64,000 nucleotides of DNA from Enterococcus sp. 9E7_DIV0242 (GTDB taxonomy: Bacteria > Bacillota > Bacilli > Lactobacillales > Enterococcaceae), in assembly GCF_002140975.2 (NCBI RefSeq), contig NZ_CP147247.1, positions 2,206,501-2,270,500 of the forward strand, given 5' to 3'. The notes under the pieces were generated by a model. That model saw nothing but the letters and a program-made list of their open reading frames with translations, did no database searches and was not told the origin of the DNA. The stretch's first letter is position 1, and each line of letters opens with the position of its first letter. This document shows positions 52,359 to 61,673 of the stretch, one piece after another. Position numbers and translations under genes: made by a program.

Positions 52359-53036
52359 TTATTTTTTCTGCTGCAAAGCACTTTCATTCACTTCAAATTC
52401 ATCAATTATTTTCTTTTGACGTTCTTTTATTTTCGTAATATCCTCAACATATGAATCAATATTTCCCGTATTTTGCAAAGACTCCAAGTTTTGTGCCCCC
52501 AAATTGATCCCTAATTTCCGCACTTGATCAAAATATCGATTCAACAGTTTCTGGTAATCTGAACTCATTCCACCATATGCTGTTTCCATTCCCACAGAAA
52601 CCAACTGAGAGCTCAACTCTCGAAAATTATTTAACGTTTTTTCAGGACTGGCACCATTTTTCAAACTTTCAAACTGCTGTTCTGTTTCATCCAATAAATA
52701 ATACCCTTTGGACAAAGCAGTTGTATTTGCTGTACTCATATTCGTGAGCTGATAATATCTAGCATAAAATCCGCTGGCACCAAACAGTAACGCTAATACA
52801 ATCAGAAGAACGCTATTTTTGAAGGAGGAGTTTCGTTTCTTTTTCAATGCTGCACAAGCACGTTTCCATCCTTTTCTTTTCTTCTTAGCCTTAGGACGTC
52901 TTCGCTGTAGCTTTTTCAAGCGGTTACCAGTATTAATCCCTAAAATAACAGACAAAACAGCAAACAAAAGTAGGAGAATGGCTAGCGCTAACAACCCTAT
53001 GAAGGCCATATCCAGCACACTCATATTCAAATTCAT
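52359..53036 (-). CDS. Two-helix membrane protein of the WxL operon, unknown function
   Basis: 225 residues with no recognised family. Helix 1 spans about 8-34. A strongly basic cytoplasmic loop follows (NRLKKLQRRRPKAKKKRKGWKRA then KKKRNSSF). Helix 2 spans about 72-92. A largely helical extracytoplasmic region (about 95-225) ends with KIKERQKKIIDEFEVNESALQQ, likely coiled coil. It has a perfect AGGAGG site. It lies between the DUF916/DUF3324 gene and the two signal-peptidase genes, as expected for a membrane scaffold of the locus. Lys/Arg-rich cytoplasmic parts recur in three proteins of this operon. Confidence 0.78.
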   Translation of the reverse strand: MNLNMSVLDMAFIGLLALAILLLLFAVLSVILGINTGNRLKKLQRRRPKAKKKRKGWKRACAALKKKRNSSFKNSVLLIVLALLFGASGFYARYYQLTNMSTANTTALSKGYYLLDETEQQFESLKNGASPEKTLNNFRELSSQLVSVGMETAYGGMSSDYQKLLNRYFDQVRKLGINLGAQNLESLQNTGNIDSYVEDITKIKERQKKIIDEFEVNESALQQKK

Positions 53037-53071
53037 TTCTTTTTCCTCCTACTGTTACTCAGATTGATCAA

Positions 53072-54154
53072 TTACTTTTTCTTCGTCAGTTTCTTCTTCC
53101 GTTTTTTACTCGATTTTCTATTTTCTCGCACTTTTCTAACGGCGAAGAAAATACTCAATAGAAGAACAAAAGCAATTGCGGCAAGTAAGGCAATCAGCTT
53201 CCAATCAATTCCTTTTTCTTGAACCAAATAAACATCCTGACCGTTGAACTTATCCGCTTCTTCATCTGTAATCGTAAACTCTCTTGTCCATTCCCATTTA
53301 CGTTCTCTGGAAGTAACAATAATATGCGCTTTATAATCTCCTGGCTCCATCCTTTCCCCATTCATACTGACGGGAAAATTGATCATAGAATTTGGCGCCA
53401 TGCGCATGCCTGCTTTTTTGGTATCATAAATTACTTCTTCTGAATCCTTCGGAGAGATCTGCACACTTACAGTCATATCATCCAAAATGACTGCTTGCGT
53501 ATTTGAAAAATTGACAAAAACGGCATTTTGATAATTCGCTAAACCAGCTGATACATCGTTTAATTCAAGATCCGGTTCAACTGGCGTTTCATTTTCTCTT
53601 AATACCAAAGCAATCAAATATGCGTACTCATTGATGATTCCCGTTTGAGATTCATCTCTTTTAATTACTTGTTTTAGCTGAATCCCTCCCGCTAGAATAC
53701 CATCATAAGAGGTTTCAGGCATTGCGATATTTATATCTAACGGCACAATTGTATGAGGAGGGATCGTTACCTTCTCCTCTGATTTGACTAAATCTTTAAA
53801 CTTGAATTTTAATGACTTATCATCTTCCATTGGTGATGGTCCATATTCGATAACACCATTCCGATTGGTTTTCGCTCCATTCAAAGAAACAGCAATGGTC
53901 ATTTCTTGATCAGACGCATTTTCCAACTCAATTTGAACCGTCTGTTGTTGGCCCGGCGTCATCATCAAATCAAAATAAGCCGCTTCCCGATCGTGCTGGT
54001 TCTCCGGAACAACAAGTCTATAATTGAATGCCCCATAAGAATCTGCGCCACCTTCAGCAGTTGTTTCTTCTGCATATGTAGTTGTTCCTGTAATAAAAAA
54101 TAACACTATGTACAGAAGGATAAATGGCCCAAATTTTCTATTCTTAGTACTCAT
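53072..54154 (-). CDS. WxL-interacting protein (DUF916 and DUF3324)
   Basis: 360 residues from the ATG at 54154; a GTG immediately before it is also possible. A signal peptide (about 8-28) is followed by DUF916 (about 40-160; FDLMMTPGQQQTVQIELENASDQEMTIAVSLNGAKTNRNGVIEYG) and DUF3324 (about 165-310; YAYLIALVLRE, MRMAPNSMINFPVSMNG), one membrane helix (about 318-340) and a Lys-rich tail. Proteins with this architecture bind both WxL proteins and peptidoglycan, holding the complex at the wall. First gene of its transcription unit, 117 bp downstream of the WxL gene and after a weak terminator. Confidence 0.94.
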   Translation of the reverse strand: MSTKNRKFGPFILLYIVLFFITGTTTYAEETTAEGGADSYGAFNYRLVVPENQHDREAAYFDLMMTPGQQQTVQIELENASDQEMTIAVSLNGAKTNRNGVIEYGPSPMEDDKSLKFKFKDLVKSEEKVTIPPHTIVPLDINIAMPETSYDGILAGGIQLKQVIKRDESQTGIINEYAYLIALVLRENETPVEPDLELNDVSAGLANYQNAVFVNFSNTQAVILDDMTVSVQISPKDSEEVIYDTKKAGMRMAPNSMINFPVSMNGERMEPGDYKAHIIVTSRERKWEWTREFTITDEEADKFNGQDVYLVQEKGIDWKLIALLAAIAFVLLLSIFFAVRKVRENRKSSKKRKKKLTKKK

Positions 54155-54179
54155 CACTTCACTACCTCTCCTAACTAAA

Positions 54180-54221
54180 ATAGAAAGAATTCTGCCGACT
54201 TACTAAAAGCCGACAGATTCT
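54180..54221 (-). terminator. Weak terminator between WxL and DUF916/DUF3324 genes
   Basis: On the minus strand AGAAT-CTGTCG pairs with CGGCAG-ATTCT (one G-T, one bulge), then TTCTATTTT. The imperfect stem and T tract suggest partial read-through. Confidence 0.5.
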
Positions 54222-54270
54222 ATCTAGTTTAACGAAATTTAATTATCTCATTCATTCGCTAAAAAAATGA

Positions 54271-55056
54271 TTACGCAACTGCTTCCATTGTCCATTGGAT
54301 AACAGCAGTGTATTTACCATTGTAGACCATTGTTGTATTAGGAACTGTTAGCTTCACTGATTCTGCTGCTGTATTTTTATCATCATCACCAAAAACTAAC
54401 TCATAGATACCGATACCTTTGTCAGCATCCTTGTTGTTATACATAGTTACTTTTGTAGAGTCTTGTCCATCCCAAGCAATTGTAGCTCCATTTATGAACT
54501 CATTATCTGTAGAATAGAACACAGGATTATCTACAGATTTTATTCCCATGTTATTGTATGTTAGTGTAGCTCCATCCAATGTTTTATCTGTGTTTTCAAC
54601 TTTTGTCGTAAACTGCGTTTGCAAGTCTGCAGATAAAGAATATTTATGGTTCAATGTTTGACGATCATCCACAAATTTGACGAAGTTTGGAGAATCCCAT
54701 CTGTCTGCACCCGCTGCATTCCCTGTAAACGGTGCTGCAAAATACTCTTCTTTTACTGTGTTGTTTACAATTGCATGATCTTTAAAGTTCAATGGTGTTA
54801 CATAGATGATACCGAAATCTCCTGGGTTTTTCGGTGGGAAATCAGGATCTAAATCTGTTGCTTTACTACCACTTGTAGTTCCCGGTTCAGTGATTTGCGT
54901 TTTGTCATCATCACGTTTTGAATCACGTGTGAACTCAACGTAGGCATTTCCTTGTTGAGTGTCAGTATCTACGGCCTTAGTAGTATTTGGTACAGCTAAT
55001 GCTACACCTGCTGCAGCAACTAATGCTGCACCACATAATTTGTGTGTCAATTTCAT
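54271..55056 (-). CDS. WxL-domain surface protein with divergent motifs
   Basis: 261 residues with a signal peptide (about 1-28, ending TKA) and a WxL-like domain over most of the rest. The usual first motif GTWxLxFG reads GIGIYELVFG, with Tyr for Trp; the C-terminal motif reads YTAVIQWTMEAVA instead of LTWxLxxxP. An Asp/Gly/Pro-rich linker (DLDPDFPPKNPGDFG) precedes PLNFKDHAI. It should bind peptidoglycan non-covalently with the DUF916/DUF3324 partner. It is the last gene of the unit starting with the 1331-residue protein. Confidence 0.87.
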   Translation of the reverse strand: MKLTHKLCGAALVAAAGVALAVPNTTKAVDTDTQQGNAYVEFTRDSKRDDDKTQITEPGTTSGSKATDLDPDFPPKNPGDFGIIYVTPLNFKDHAIVNNTVKEEYFAAPFTGNAAGADRWDSPNFVKFVDDRQTLNHKYSLSADLQTQFTTKVENTDKTLDGATLTYNNMGIKSVDNPVFYSTDNEFINGATIAWDGQDSTKVTMYNNKDADKGIGIYELVFGDDDKNTAAESVKLTVPNTTMVYNGKYTAVIQWTMEAVA

Positions 55057-55096
55057 TTGTGTTTCCTCCTAATAAATAATTGTGTGTGTGTTTCAT

Positions 55097-55912
55097 TTAT
55101 GGTAACTCGGCTAATACCCAAGTTAACACCGTTGTGTAATTGACCGGATCTTTTTCTGTCTTTCCCGGTATGGACAAACGAATAGCACTATTTTCATGCA
55201 CTTGTTGGTTGTTAAAAACCGAATCCAATACTGGATTGCCTTTCTTATCAACTTTAGGAGTCAGCGTAGAGATCATATCTGCCGGATTATCAGCAGATGC
55301 GCCAAAACTAATACTCCAAGTACCAGTTCCATCACCCTCTTCAGCAGTTGCCAGATTATACGTGTCTCCAATATTTTCTAATCGAATGATTTCTTTCGAA
55401 ACAATCGGAGAAGTAACGCTGTCCTTGTTGACAGAATTTGTCCATGATTTATCAAAGGACAATACTGCACCATTGAGGACACTGTTCTTTGTATCTGGGT
55501 TTCTGAATTGACCATCTTGGCGTAATTGTAGTTGCCAGCCTTTAGCTGTTTTTCGATAGTCAGAAATTTGAACAAAATTTCCTCTAGCTTCTGTTTTACC
55601 ATCTAAAAACAACTGAGCATTAACTGGGTAAGACACATTTTCATTTGAAATCGCATTGACGTGAAAATTCAACTGCGGAACAAAATCAATACGTAAAGGA
55701 CCTGATGTACTAGGACTATCACCTGGATCGACAGAAACACCTGGATTTTCCGGATCACGGATATCATCAATTTCTGTGTCAGTATCCGTATTGGAAAATT
55801 CAATTGCCGCTCCACCGTTTGCTAAATCAGATTCCGCACTTACCAGTTCTGGACTCTCTAATAAGAACATACTCAAAAGAACAGCAACAGAAATTAAAGA
55901 TTTATTTTTCAT
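55097..55912 (-). CDS. WxL-domain surface protein
   Basis: 271 residues. Signal peptide about 1-26 (ending VSA). The domain has both motifs in near-canonical form: GTWSISFG (W-x-I) near 192-199 and VLTWVLAELP at the C-terminus. The usual start (LRIDFVPQLNFH) follows an Asp/Pro-rich linker. It binds the wall non-covalently. It lies 40 bp upstream of the diverged paralogue, and its start overlaps the stop of the small LPxTG-like gene by 4 bp. Confidence 0.92.
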   Translation of the reverse strand: MKNKSLISVAVLLSMFLLESPELVSAESDLANGGAAIEFSNTDTDTEIDDIRDPENPGVSVDPGDSPSTSGPLRIDFVPQLNFHVNAISNENVSYPVNAQLFLDGKTEARGNFVQISDYRKTAKGWQLQLRQDGQFRNPDTKNSVLNGAVLSFDKSWTNSVNKDSVTSPIVSKEIIRLENIGDTYNLATAEEGDGTGTWSISFGASADNPADMISTLTPKVDKKGNPVLDSVFNNQQVHENSAIRLSIPGKTEKDPVNYTTVLTWVLAELP

Positions 55913-56283
55913 CTATTAACTCCCCCTTCTCTGTTCTTCCTTTTCCAAATCAGGAATAGTACTGCCATAACAAGCAACGCTATACCACTGATTGTTAAGC
56001 TGTTTTTCACCAACTCACCAGTTGAAGGGAATTTACCGGATGGTTTTGATGTGCCGCCGGTTGGCGGCAATGTTGATTGTGTGGTTTCAGAAGTTTCACT
56101 ATCTGATGAGCTACTTTCTGAAGTACTACTTTCACTCACATCTTCCTCATAGAAACCTATAACTCCATTTGTCTTAACTGCTCCACCATTGCCACTTGCA
56201 TCGGTTATTACGGGAATAACAAAGCAACAAGCAAGCCCTAAAATGAAGGAAGCAATCAAAGAAATAACCCGCGATTTTTTCAT
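55909..56283 (-). CDS. Small sortase-anchored protein of the WxL operon
   Basis: 124 residues. Signal peptide (about 6-29), a short NGGAVKTNGVIGFYEED segment, a Ser/Thr/Glu-rich spacer (about 49-69), then the sorting region: LPPTGG and FPSTGE upstream of a hydrophobic helix and a RKNREGG tail. FPSTG is placed correctly for sortase recognition, while LPPTG is one spacer earlier. Small anchored proteins of this kind are regular members of WxL loci and may tether the complex covalently. Confidence 0.88.
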   Translation of the reverse strand: MKKSRVISLIASFILGLACCFVIPVITDASGNGGAVKTNGVIGFYEEDVSESSTSESSSSDSETSETTQSTLPPTGGTSKPSGKFPSTGELVKNSLTISGIALLVMAVLFLIWKRKNREGGVNR

Positions 56284-56298
56284 ATCTCTTCCTCCATC

Positions 56299-59200
56299 TT
56301 ATGGTGTAGCAGACAGTTTGAATTCAAGAACAGCTTGATATTTACCTAGCTTGTTCACTGAACCGCCAGCTGCATAGAACTTAAATCCCTCACCTGTCTC
56401 ACTCCATCTAGAACTGATATCGTATTCACCGGCTCTGTCATGTGTATGAGAAATAATTGGCGTTTCAGCATTATCAATGACAATCTCATCTGTCCCATCG
56501 TTATAGCGAACAGCCTTCGGCAAAACATATCTTATATCCGTTTCTCCTATCGGCATCATCGGTGTCAGCAGCCTCGCAGTTATGGTCCAACTCTTTCGAG
56601 TGACACGATTGTCTGACACGATAAAATCACCGGTGATATCCGGATCGATAACCTTGGTATCTTCATTCAGTTTCGCCTCTTCGGTTTTAAAATCAATAGA
56701 TGATGGTACTGAAACCAAACTTATCGTACCAGCTACAGTAATTGTCGCTGAATCAGACGCAGAGATTTCCTCGTATTTTCCAGTTAAGCTTCCCGGCCCA
56801 TCCTCAAAACGAGGGGATGTACCTAAAGCAGTTGCTGTATTATCAATAGAGCCAGATGCACTTCCAGAAACTGTCGCTTTAAACGTAATCTGCGCACTTA
56901 CGGCACTAGTCAAACCACCCAAATTAACAGTCAATAGACGTGTTCCTTCATCGTACGAATATTCATTTACTCCCGGTGTTCCTGTTACATAAGTAGCAGG
57001 AGTACCGTTGATCGCCAATGCAGAAGTTGCAGGACTAAATGTCAATTTTGGTGATAAAGTATCTGTGACCATAACATCTTTCCAAGTAGTTGTTACAGAA
57101 GCCGGTCTATTATTTTTAGCTGTCAGAGTATACGTAAGTACATCTCCTGCATCTGCATTAGCAACACTACCGTTGCTAGATAGAACGGTTTTGGTCATAA
57201 CTGGAAGATTCGGTAAAACATCCGCTACGATATACTTCTTAACACATTCAAATACAGCATCATGATACGTATAATCAGCACTATATGGATTGATATTCCC
57301 CACACCACTAAGATTTGTTACAGGCGGTTTGATTAATCCTATCTGATCATAAAGTACAGGTGTCTCTCCTGACGGAGAAGTAACTTGCTCTTCAGCTGCT
57401 GTATGTTTAATCACACTGTCACCCAAATAAACACTCAATTCTTTTGCGTCCGTAAGATAATATGGAAGCATATAAGACCACGTTCCATCATCAAGGACAG
57501 TACTTGTTCCTAACAGCATTCCAGAATCTCGATTACCGTTGTCATAATAGACATAGACAGTTGCCCCTACTTCAGCTCCTGTTCCCGAAAGAACATTTGT
57601 TGCATTATTCAAGCTTTCATCGGTCAATTTAGTCGGTTGCGGTGGTGTGACATCAAGAACTGTTCGTAGTGGTGTTTTTATATCTGTAAGCTCACTAGTA
57701 TGAACATTCGATTTCCCTTCATCCTCTAACGCACCACGCCAAGCTGTTTCAACTTCTATCTGCTGCCCTTTAACTAAAAACCCGCTATCAAAAGTTGGAA
57801 TCTTGAAAATCCCTGTACGCGCATCATCTCCATAAACTGAGACTGTCCCCGTACCTGCTGGATCTTCAACAACAGTTCCTTTGGTTGTATAAGCAGCAAC
57901 AGAACTCACACCTGATACAGAAACCTTTACGGCAACCTCACCTGTGTATGCAGCACGAATCGGATCATGTTTTCCTTCTGGTACTGTCGCATGTCCCCAA
58001 ATATACTTGTCTGCATCTGTCGGAACCCGTAGTTCATCAATACTTGGCGTTTGATTATTTGCTGTGATACGCGAATAAGTTTTCATCGTCCCCAAATTAC
58101 TGATAGCACTACCGCTAGATGTCGTAGCACTCACTCCATCACCTAAATCTACACCAGTCCAAACAGCATCAAGCATATTCCATGAATTGGTCGGATTACC
58201 ATCCAAATTACCAGAGACTTTATCATAATCCCAGACTTGTAAATCCGATTTTTCCATAGAAAATTTTGAAGCATCATTCCCTGAAAACAAAAGACCACCA
58301 CTATTATTTCTAAAATCAAAATACTTAGGTTTGACCATATTAAATGTAAGTTTATTTCTAGTCCCAGTATTAGTGGTGTTACTAAATATGGCTGTCTCTC
58401 CCCTTGTTGGGTGTATTGGCGTATTTCCTCGAACAACAAAGTACGTGCCCTCCGATGCATTTATATTCAACATTTGATTATTACAATCAATAGCCGCACC
58501 ATTGTCTGCACTAATTGATACATTTGAATCCTCACCAGTTACTGAAAAACTACTGGTTTCATCTGAAGCACCATTCCGATACTGTATTCCTTGATTTCCG
58601 TTGTTTGCACCGGGAGCCTGCGGTACCCCGCTTCCAACATTATGGAGAATAAAATCTGCACCACTTTGAATATCGATTTTATTCGCATTTCCATACATTC
58701 GAATCACCGGAGTTGCCCCGCCTGTCTTGTTTAATTTAACTTTAGAATTGAATGTAGCCTTGATCTGGTGATTTCCATACGTGTCCAAAGCGGGGTCTTC
58801 ATAACGAAGCAAAGCTGTGTTACTTGCAGAATCTGAGCTAGCAGAATTAAGCGCGAACTCGGCTTCATTACTGGTAACGATCTTACTATCTCTTGAATAT
58901 ATTTGCAGCGTCGGAGCCCCTTTAATTGTTTCACGAGATTCAAAAGTTACTTTTGCACCATCATCTATTGAGATTTCTGAACCAATCGCAGCATCAGAAG
59001 CTTCTCTTACATCCCAAATAGCAACTACAGCACCGCCTTGCTTAGAATCAACTTTATTAGGGTTTGTAGTACTCCAAGCTGTACTTGAAATATTTCCTGA
59101 AAGCATTACATCTGTTTTCTGCCCAATAAAGTTCATTTTGGCTTGCTTAGAATTAATTTTGACAACGGGCGCTTCTGCATCTACCCAAATATTCATTTTT

Positions 59201-60294
59201 GCGTTATTTACTTTAAAGGTAGAATTGTCTACTAAAGTTTCAAAAAATATTGTCTGTAAATTCCCTTCCACAGTAGCATCTTCTTCTACCAATAATGTTT
59301 TTGCCCGAAGAAACGGTGACAAAACAAAGCCGCCAGATTGGAAATTATTTTCTCCAAATAACTGAATTCCCCCATTTTCCAGCTGTGCCAGTGAACGCTC
59401 ATTTCCAGAAAGCACATTGACATTATTTGTTACGAACGTCCAGTTAGTACTTGCAGCAGTGTTGACTGCGCTAAACATTGGATCGACAGCTGAACCTGTC
59501 AAATCAACATCAGTCAATATAAGCTGGGCACCTGTTGCTGTTGCACTCAAAGTTATTTTTTGATCCCTCATATCAATTTTTCTTCTCACACCATTGTCAT
59601 TACCATTAATCACCTTGGATACCGAAACATTACTTACTGCAGAGCTTGCAACAAGGTCAGCTTTAATATTGATCCAATCAACCGTTGGAGAGGCCATTGC
59701 CAATTCAAAATCTGCCCAATCGCTTACATTAGCAATTGTTCCTGGTGTTGGTAACGTTAATCCGAATGTCGCAATATCAACTAAATCAACATCCTTTGAT
59801 TGATCATCAGATTCGATCACTTCAGAATCATTGGTATTGTTTATATCAAAAGTGTCTTCCGCAAGTACTTGTCCATCCTCTGTCAAAAATTGAATATGCC
59901 CTTTTTTCAACTGACTATTCCTATCAATGATTGCAGAAAAAGGAGACTCGAAAGACTTACCATCATCTACAAACTCAATAGCTAAAGTATTCTCATCATC
60001 TGTTTTTGTAATAGATAAACGTTCAAAATCTTCATTACTCAAATGGCTCAAAATATCATCAGCATGCAATGAATCAATACCTTCTGCTTTTAGTAGAATC
60101 TTTTGTCCAGAAAGCTTAGGGATATTAAGTTTTGCACTAACAAGTTGGTTATATTCCTGTACCCTGACTATCTCCAACTTATACTCATCAGAAGATGCCT
60201 TGATTGCATTCGTTTTTCCAAGGAAAGGAATGCTTCCTAGTAATAGAGCCACTATTACAGCCATTAATAGGTAAAACTTTTTTCCGATTTTCAT
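56299..60294 (-). CDS. Large WxL-associated adhesin with beta-helix and DUF11 modules
   Basis: 1331 residues, the largest gene in the window. Signal peptide about 1-32. Residues about 190-720 form an Asn/Ser/Asp-rich beta-helix (pectate-lyase-like adhesin) with units such as GNANKIDIQSGADFILHNVG. Ig-like modules occupy about 870-970. A DUF11-like module (about 1035-1165; DAGDVLTYTLTAKNNRPA, VTDTLSPKLTFSPATSA) follows. The last about 140 residues resemble a WxL domain (RKSWTITARL, KYQAVLEFKLSATP) without the exact motifs. No LPxTG is present. It probably binds the wall through its C-terminus and projects as the adhesive element. Confidence 0.88.
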   Translation of the reverse strand: MKIGKKFYLLMAVIVALLLGSIPFLGKTNAIKASSDEYKLEIVRVQEYNQLVSAKLNIPKLSGQKILLKAEGIDSLHADDILSHLSNEDFERLSITKTDDENTLAIEFVDDGKSFESPFSAIIDRNSQLKKGHIQFLTEDGQVLAEDTFDINNTNDSEVIESDDQSKDVDLVDIATFGLTLPTPGTIANVSDWADFELAMASPTVDWINIKADLVASSAVSNVSVSKVINGNDNGVRRKIDMRDQKITLSATATGAQLILTDVDLTGSAVDPMFSAVNTAASTNWTFVTNNVNVLSGNERSLAQLENGGIQLFGENNFQSGGFVLSPFLRAKTLLVEEDATVEGNLQTIFFETLVDNSTFKVNNAKMNIWVDAEAPVVKINSKQAKMNFIGQKTDVMLSGNISSTAWSTTNPNKVDSKQGGAVVAIWDVREASDAAIGSEISIDDGAKVTFESRETIKGAPTLQIYSRDSKIVTSNEAEFALNSASSDSASNTALLRYEDPALDTYGNHQIKATFNSKVKLNKTGGATPVIRMYGNANKIDIQSGADFILHNVGSGVPQAPGANNGNQGIQYRNGASDETSSFSVTGEDSNVSISADNGAAIDCNNQMLNINASEGTYFVVRGNTPIHPTRGETAIFSNTTNTGTRNKLTFNMVKPKYFDFRNNSGGLLFSGNDASKFSMEKSDLQVWDYDKVSGNLDGNPTNSWNMLDAVWTGVDLGDGVSATTSSGSAISNLGTMKTYSRITANNQTPSIDELRVPTDADKYIWGHATVPEGKHDPIRAAYTGEVAVKVSVSGVSSVAAYTTKGTVVEDPAGTGTVSVYGDDARTGIFKIPTFDSGFLVKGQQIEVETAWRGALEDEGKSNVHTSELTDIKTPLRTVLDVTPPQPTKLTDESLNNATNVLSGTGAEVGATVYVYYDNGNRDSGMLLGTSTVLDDGTWSYMLPYYLTDAKELSVYLGDSVIKHTAAEEQVTSPSGETPVLYDQIGLIKPPVTNLSGVGNINPYSADYTYHDAVFECVKKYIVADVLPNLPVMTKTVLSSNGSVANADAGDVLTYTLTAKNNRPASVTTTWKDVMVTDTLSPKLTFSPATSALAINGTPATYVTGTPGVNEYSYDEGTRLLTVNLGGLTSAVSAQITFKATVSGSASGSIDNTATALGTSPRFEDGPGSLTGKYEEISASDSATITVAGTISLVSVPSSIDFKTEEAKLNEDTKVIDPDITGDFIVSDNRVTRKSWTITARLLTPMMPIGETDIRYVLPKAVRYNDGTDEIVIDNAETPIISHTHDRAGEYDISSRWSETGEGFKFYAAGGSVNKLGKYQAVLEFKLSATP

Positions 60295-60324
60295 TTTTTA
60301 TCTCAACTCCTTTCCAATTAAAAG

Positions 60325-60373
60325 ATTGTTCGTATGTTCGTCCAACACACTATATATTTCAATTTTTTGGACG
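60325..60373 (-). promoter_or_regulatory. Regulatory element upstream of the WxL adhesin operon
   Basis: CGTCCAA (60339-60345) and TTGGACG (60367-60373) are perfect arms around an A/T-rich TATATA-containing centre. Next to the left arm GTTCGT occurs twice, eight bases apart (from 60328 and 60336). Both features lie 35-80 bp before the adhesin start and are candidate sites for the adjacent winged-helix regulator. Confidence 0.45.
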
Positions 60374-60470
60374 ACTGATACAAGAAGCCAACCCTTTCTA
60401 CTCCTAATCAACCTCAATCTGTCGTTTCCAAAAAAGTGAAACCACATTTATTTTTCTTATATGCAGTTTT

Positions 60471-61190
60471 TTATCGCTGCACTTCTTCCACATTCAATAA
60501 ATACCCTTTTGAATGAACCGTTTTAATATACCTTGAACCATCCAAATCACCCAACTTTTCCCTTATACGAAAAATGGTATTACTGATTCGATACCGTCTG
60601 CTACTATGATATTCCTGATGCCACAAGTGTTCATAAATTTCTTTATAAGCAAATGTACATTTGGGTTTGACCGATAGGAATTCCAGCAACTTGAACTCCA
60701 TTTTAGTTAGTTCAATCTCTGATTTGCCATCTAAGCTGACCGAAAAATTACTATGGATAAGTTTGATGTCACAGCTTTCTTCTCCGCTGTCAATTCCCTT
60801 CGCCTGCTCTTCTGTTTTACAGGGATATTTTATAGAATTATCAATAGAGAGAAACAGTTCAGACAAGCTGAATGATTTATCAAATACACCATTCACTCCT
60901 AATTGTAGAAACAGCAATCGCTCATACGTCAATTCTCGCTCACCAAAAACCCAAATTGGCAACAAGCCAAATCGGCTGTTCCTGATACTTGTAATGACTT
61001 CACAGACAGCATAACTATCTTCATCACCTATGTTTATAATCACTGTATCCTCTTGATCTAAAACATTGTTATCAAAAAGTTCGTCTTTATTGATTTTATG
61101 TACAGAAAAATCTTTTTTTAAAAACTTTTGTATTTTGTCAAATGTTTCTCCATCATCAGAAAAATCAACAAATCCCAATGCTACGCTCAT
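60471..61190 (-). CDS. Winged-helix regulator with degenerate receiver domain
   Basis: 239 residues. Residues 1-120 are receiver-like (ALGFVDFS, DTVIINIGDED, GVNGVFDKSF), but the third strand has Asn/Gly where the phosphorylated Asp should be, so phosphorylation is unlikely. Residues about 140-235 are an OmpR-type winged helix (IELTKMEFKLLEFLSVKPKCTF, RISNTIFRIREKLGD, YIKTVHSKGYLL). No histidine kinase is adjacent. Position directly upstream of the WxL operon in the same direction suggests it controls that operon. Confidence 0.88.
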   Translation of the reverse strand: MSVALGFVDFSDDGETFDKIQKFLKKDFSVHKINKDELFDNNVLDQEDTVIINIGDEDSYAVCEVITSIRNSRFGLLPIWVFGERELTYERLLFLQLGVNGVFDKSFSLSELFLSIDNSIKYPCKTEEQAKGIDSGEESCDIKLIHSNFSVSLDGKSEIELTKMEFKLLEFLSVKPKCTFAYKEIYEHLWHQEYHSSRRYRISNTIFRIREKLGDLDGSRYIKTVHSKGYLLNVEEVQR

Positions 61191-61673
61191 TCGCTCACCT
61201 ACTTTTCTTTTTTATCAAAAGAAACAAATTTTCTTATTAAGTATATCAAAGAATTTTCTCTTTTCGCTCTCACTTTTTTATCAACAAAAAACATATTTTG
61301 ATGATAAAAATTATTTCAAAAACAAAATATTTTCTTTTTATATTCTCTTCTACTTTTAAAAAAATGCTCACAATATCTCCTAAAACGCTAGTACAACGGT
61401 GTTTACATCTATCTATTTCAGCCTAATAAAAATCACGAAAAAGAAATATATCAGACGATTTCCTTACATTTCAAACTCATTAAAATGTGATTTCGATTAG
61501 AATTAATAAAAATAATTTCATTTCCGTTATATTATAAAGTTCAGAGCAATCCTGCCTTGGGTTTCCTCTCCAGAAGATCATCTATCTTTTTTTAAACACA
61601 AAAAAACCTGAAAGAATTTTCCTTTCAGGTCTTACTGATATTTGAGAATCAAGGTATATACAACTTGATAGCT
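61191..61673. other. AT-rich intergenic region upstream of the winged-helix regulator
   Basis: 483 bp, strongly A/T-rich. On the minus strand an extended -10 (TGATATACT, 61240-61248) lies about 50 bp before the regulator start; no clear -35. The terminator of the next gene upstream is at 61600-61630. Nothing else was recognised. Confidence 0.55.
61600..61630 (-). terminator. Terminator of the coiled-coil gene pair
   Basis: On the minus strand ACCTGAAAG and CTTTCAGGT arms, 7-nt loop, then T7. It follows the stop at 61674. Confidence 0.88.

Noticed and set aside
58817..59365. 182-residue plus-strand frame inside the large adhesin
   Set aside because: Shadow frame of a Ser/Asn-rich repeat region; no ribosome site.
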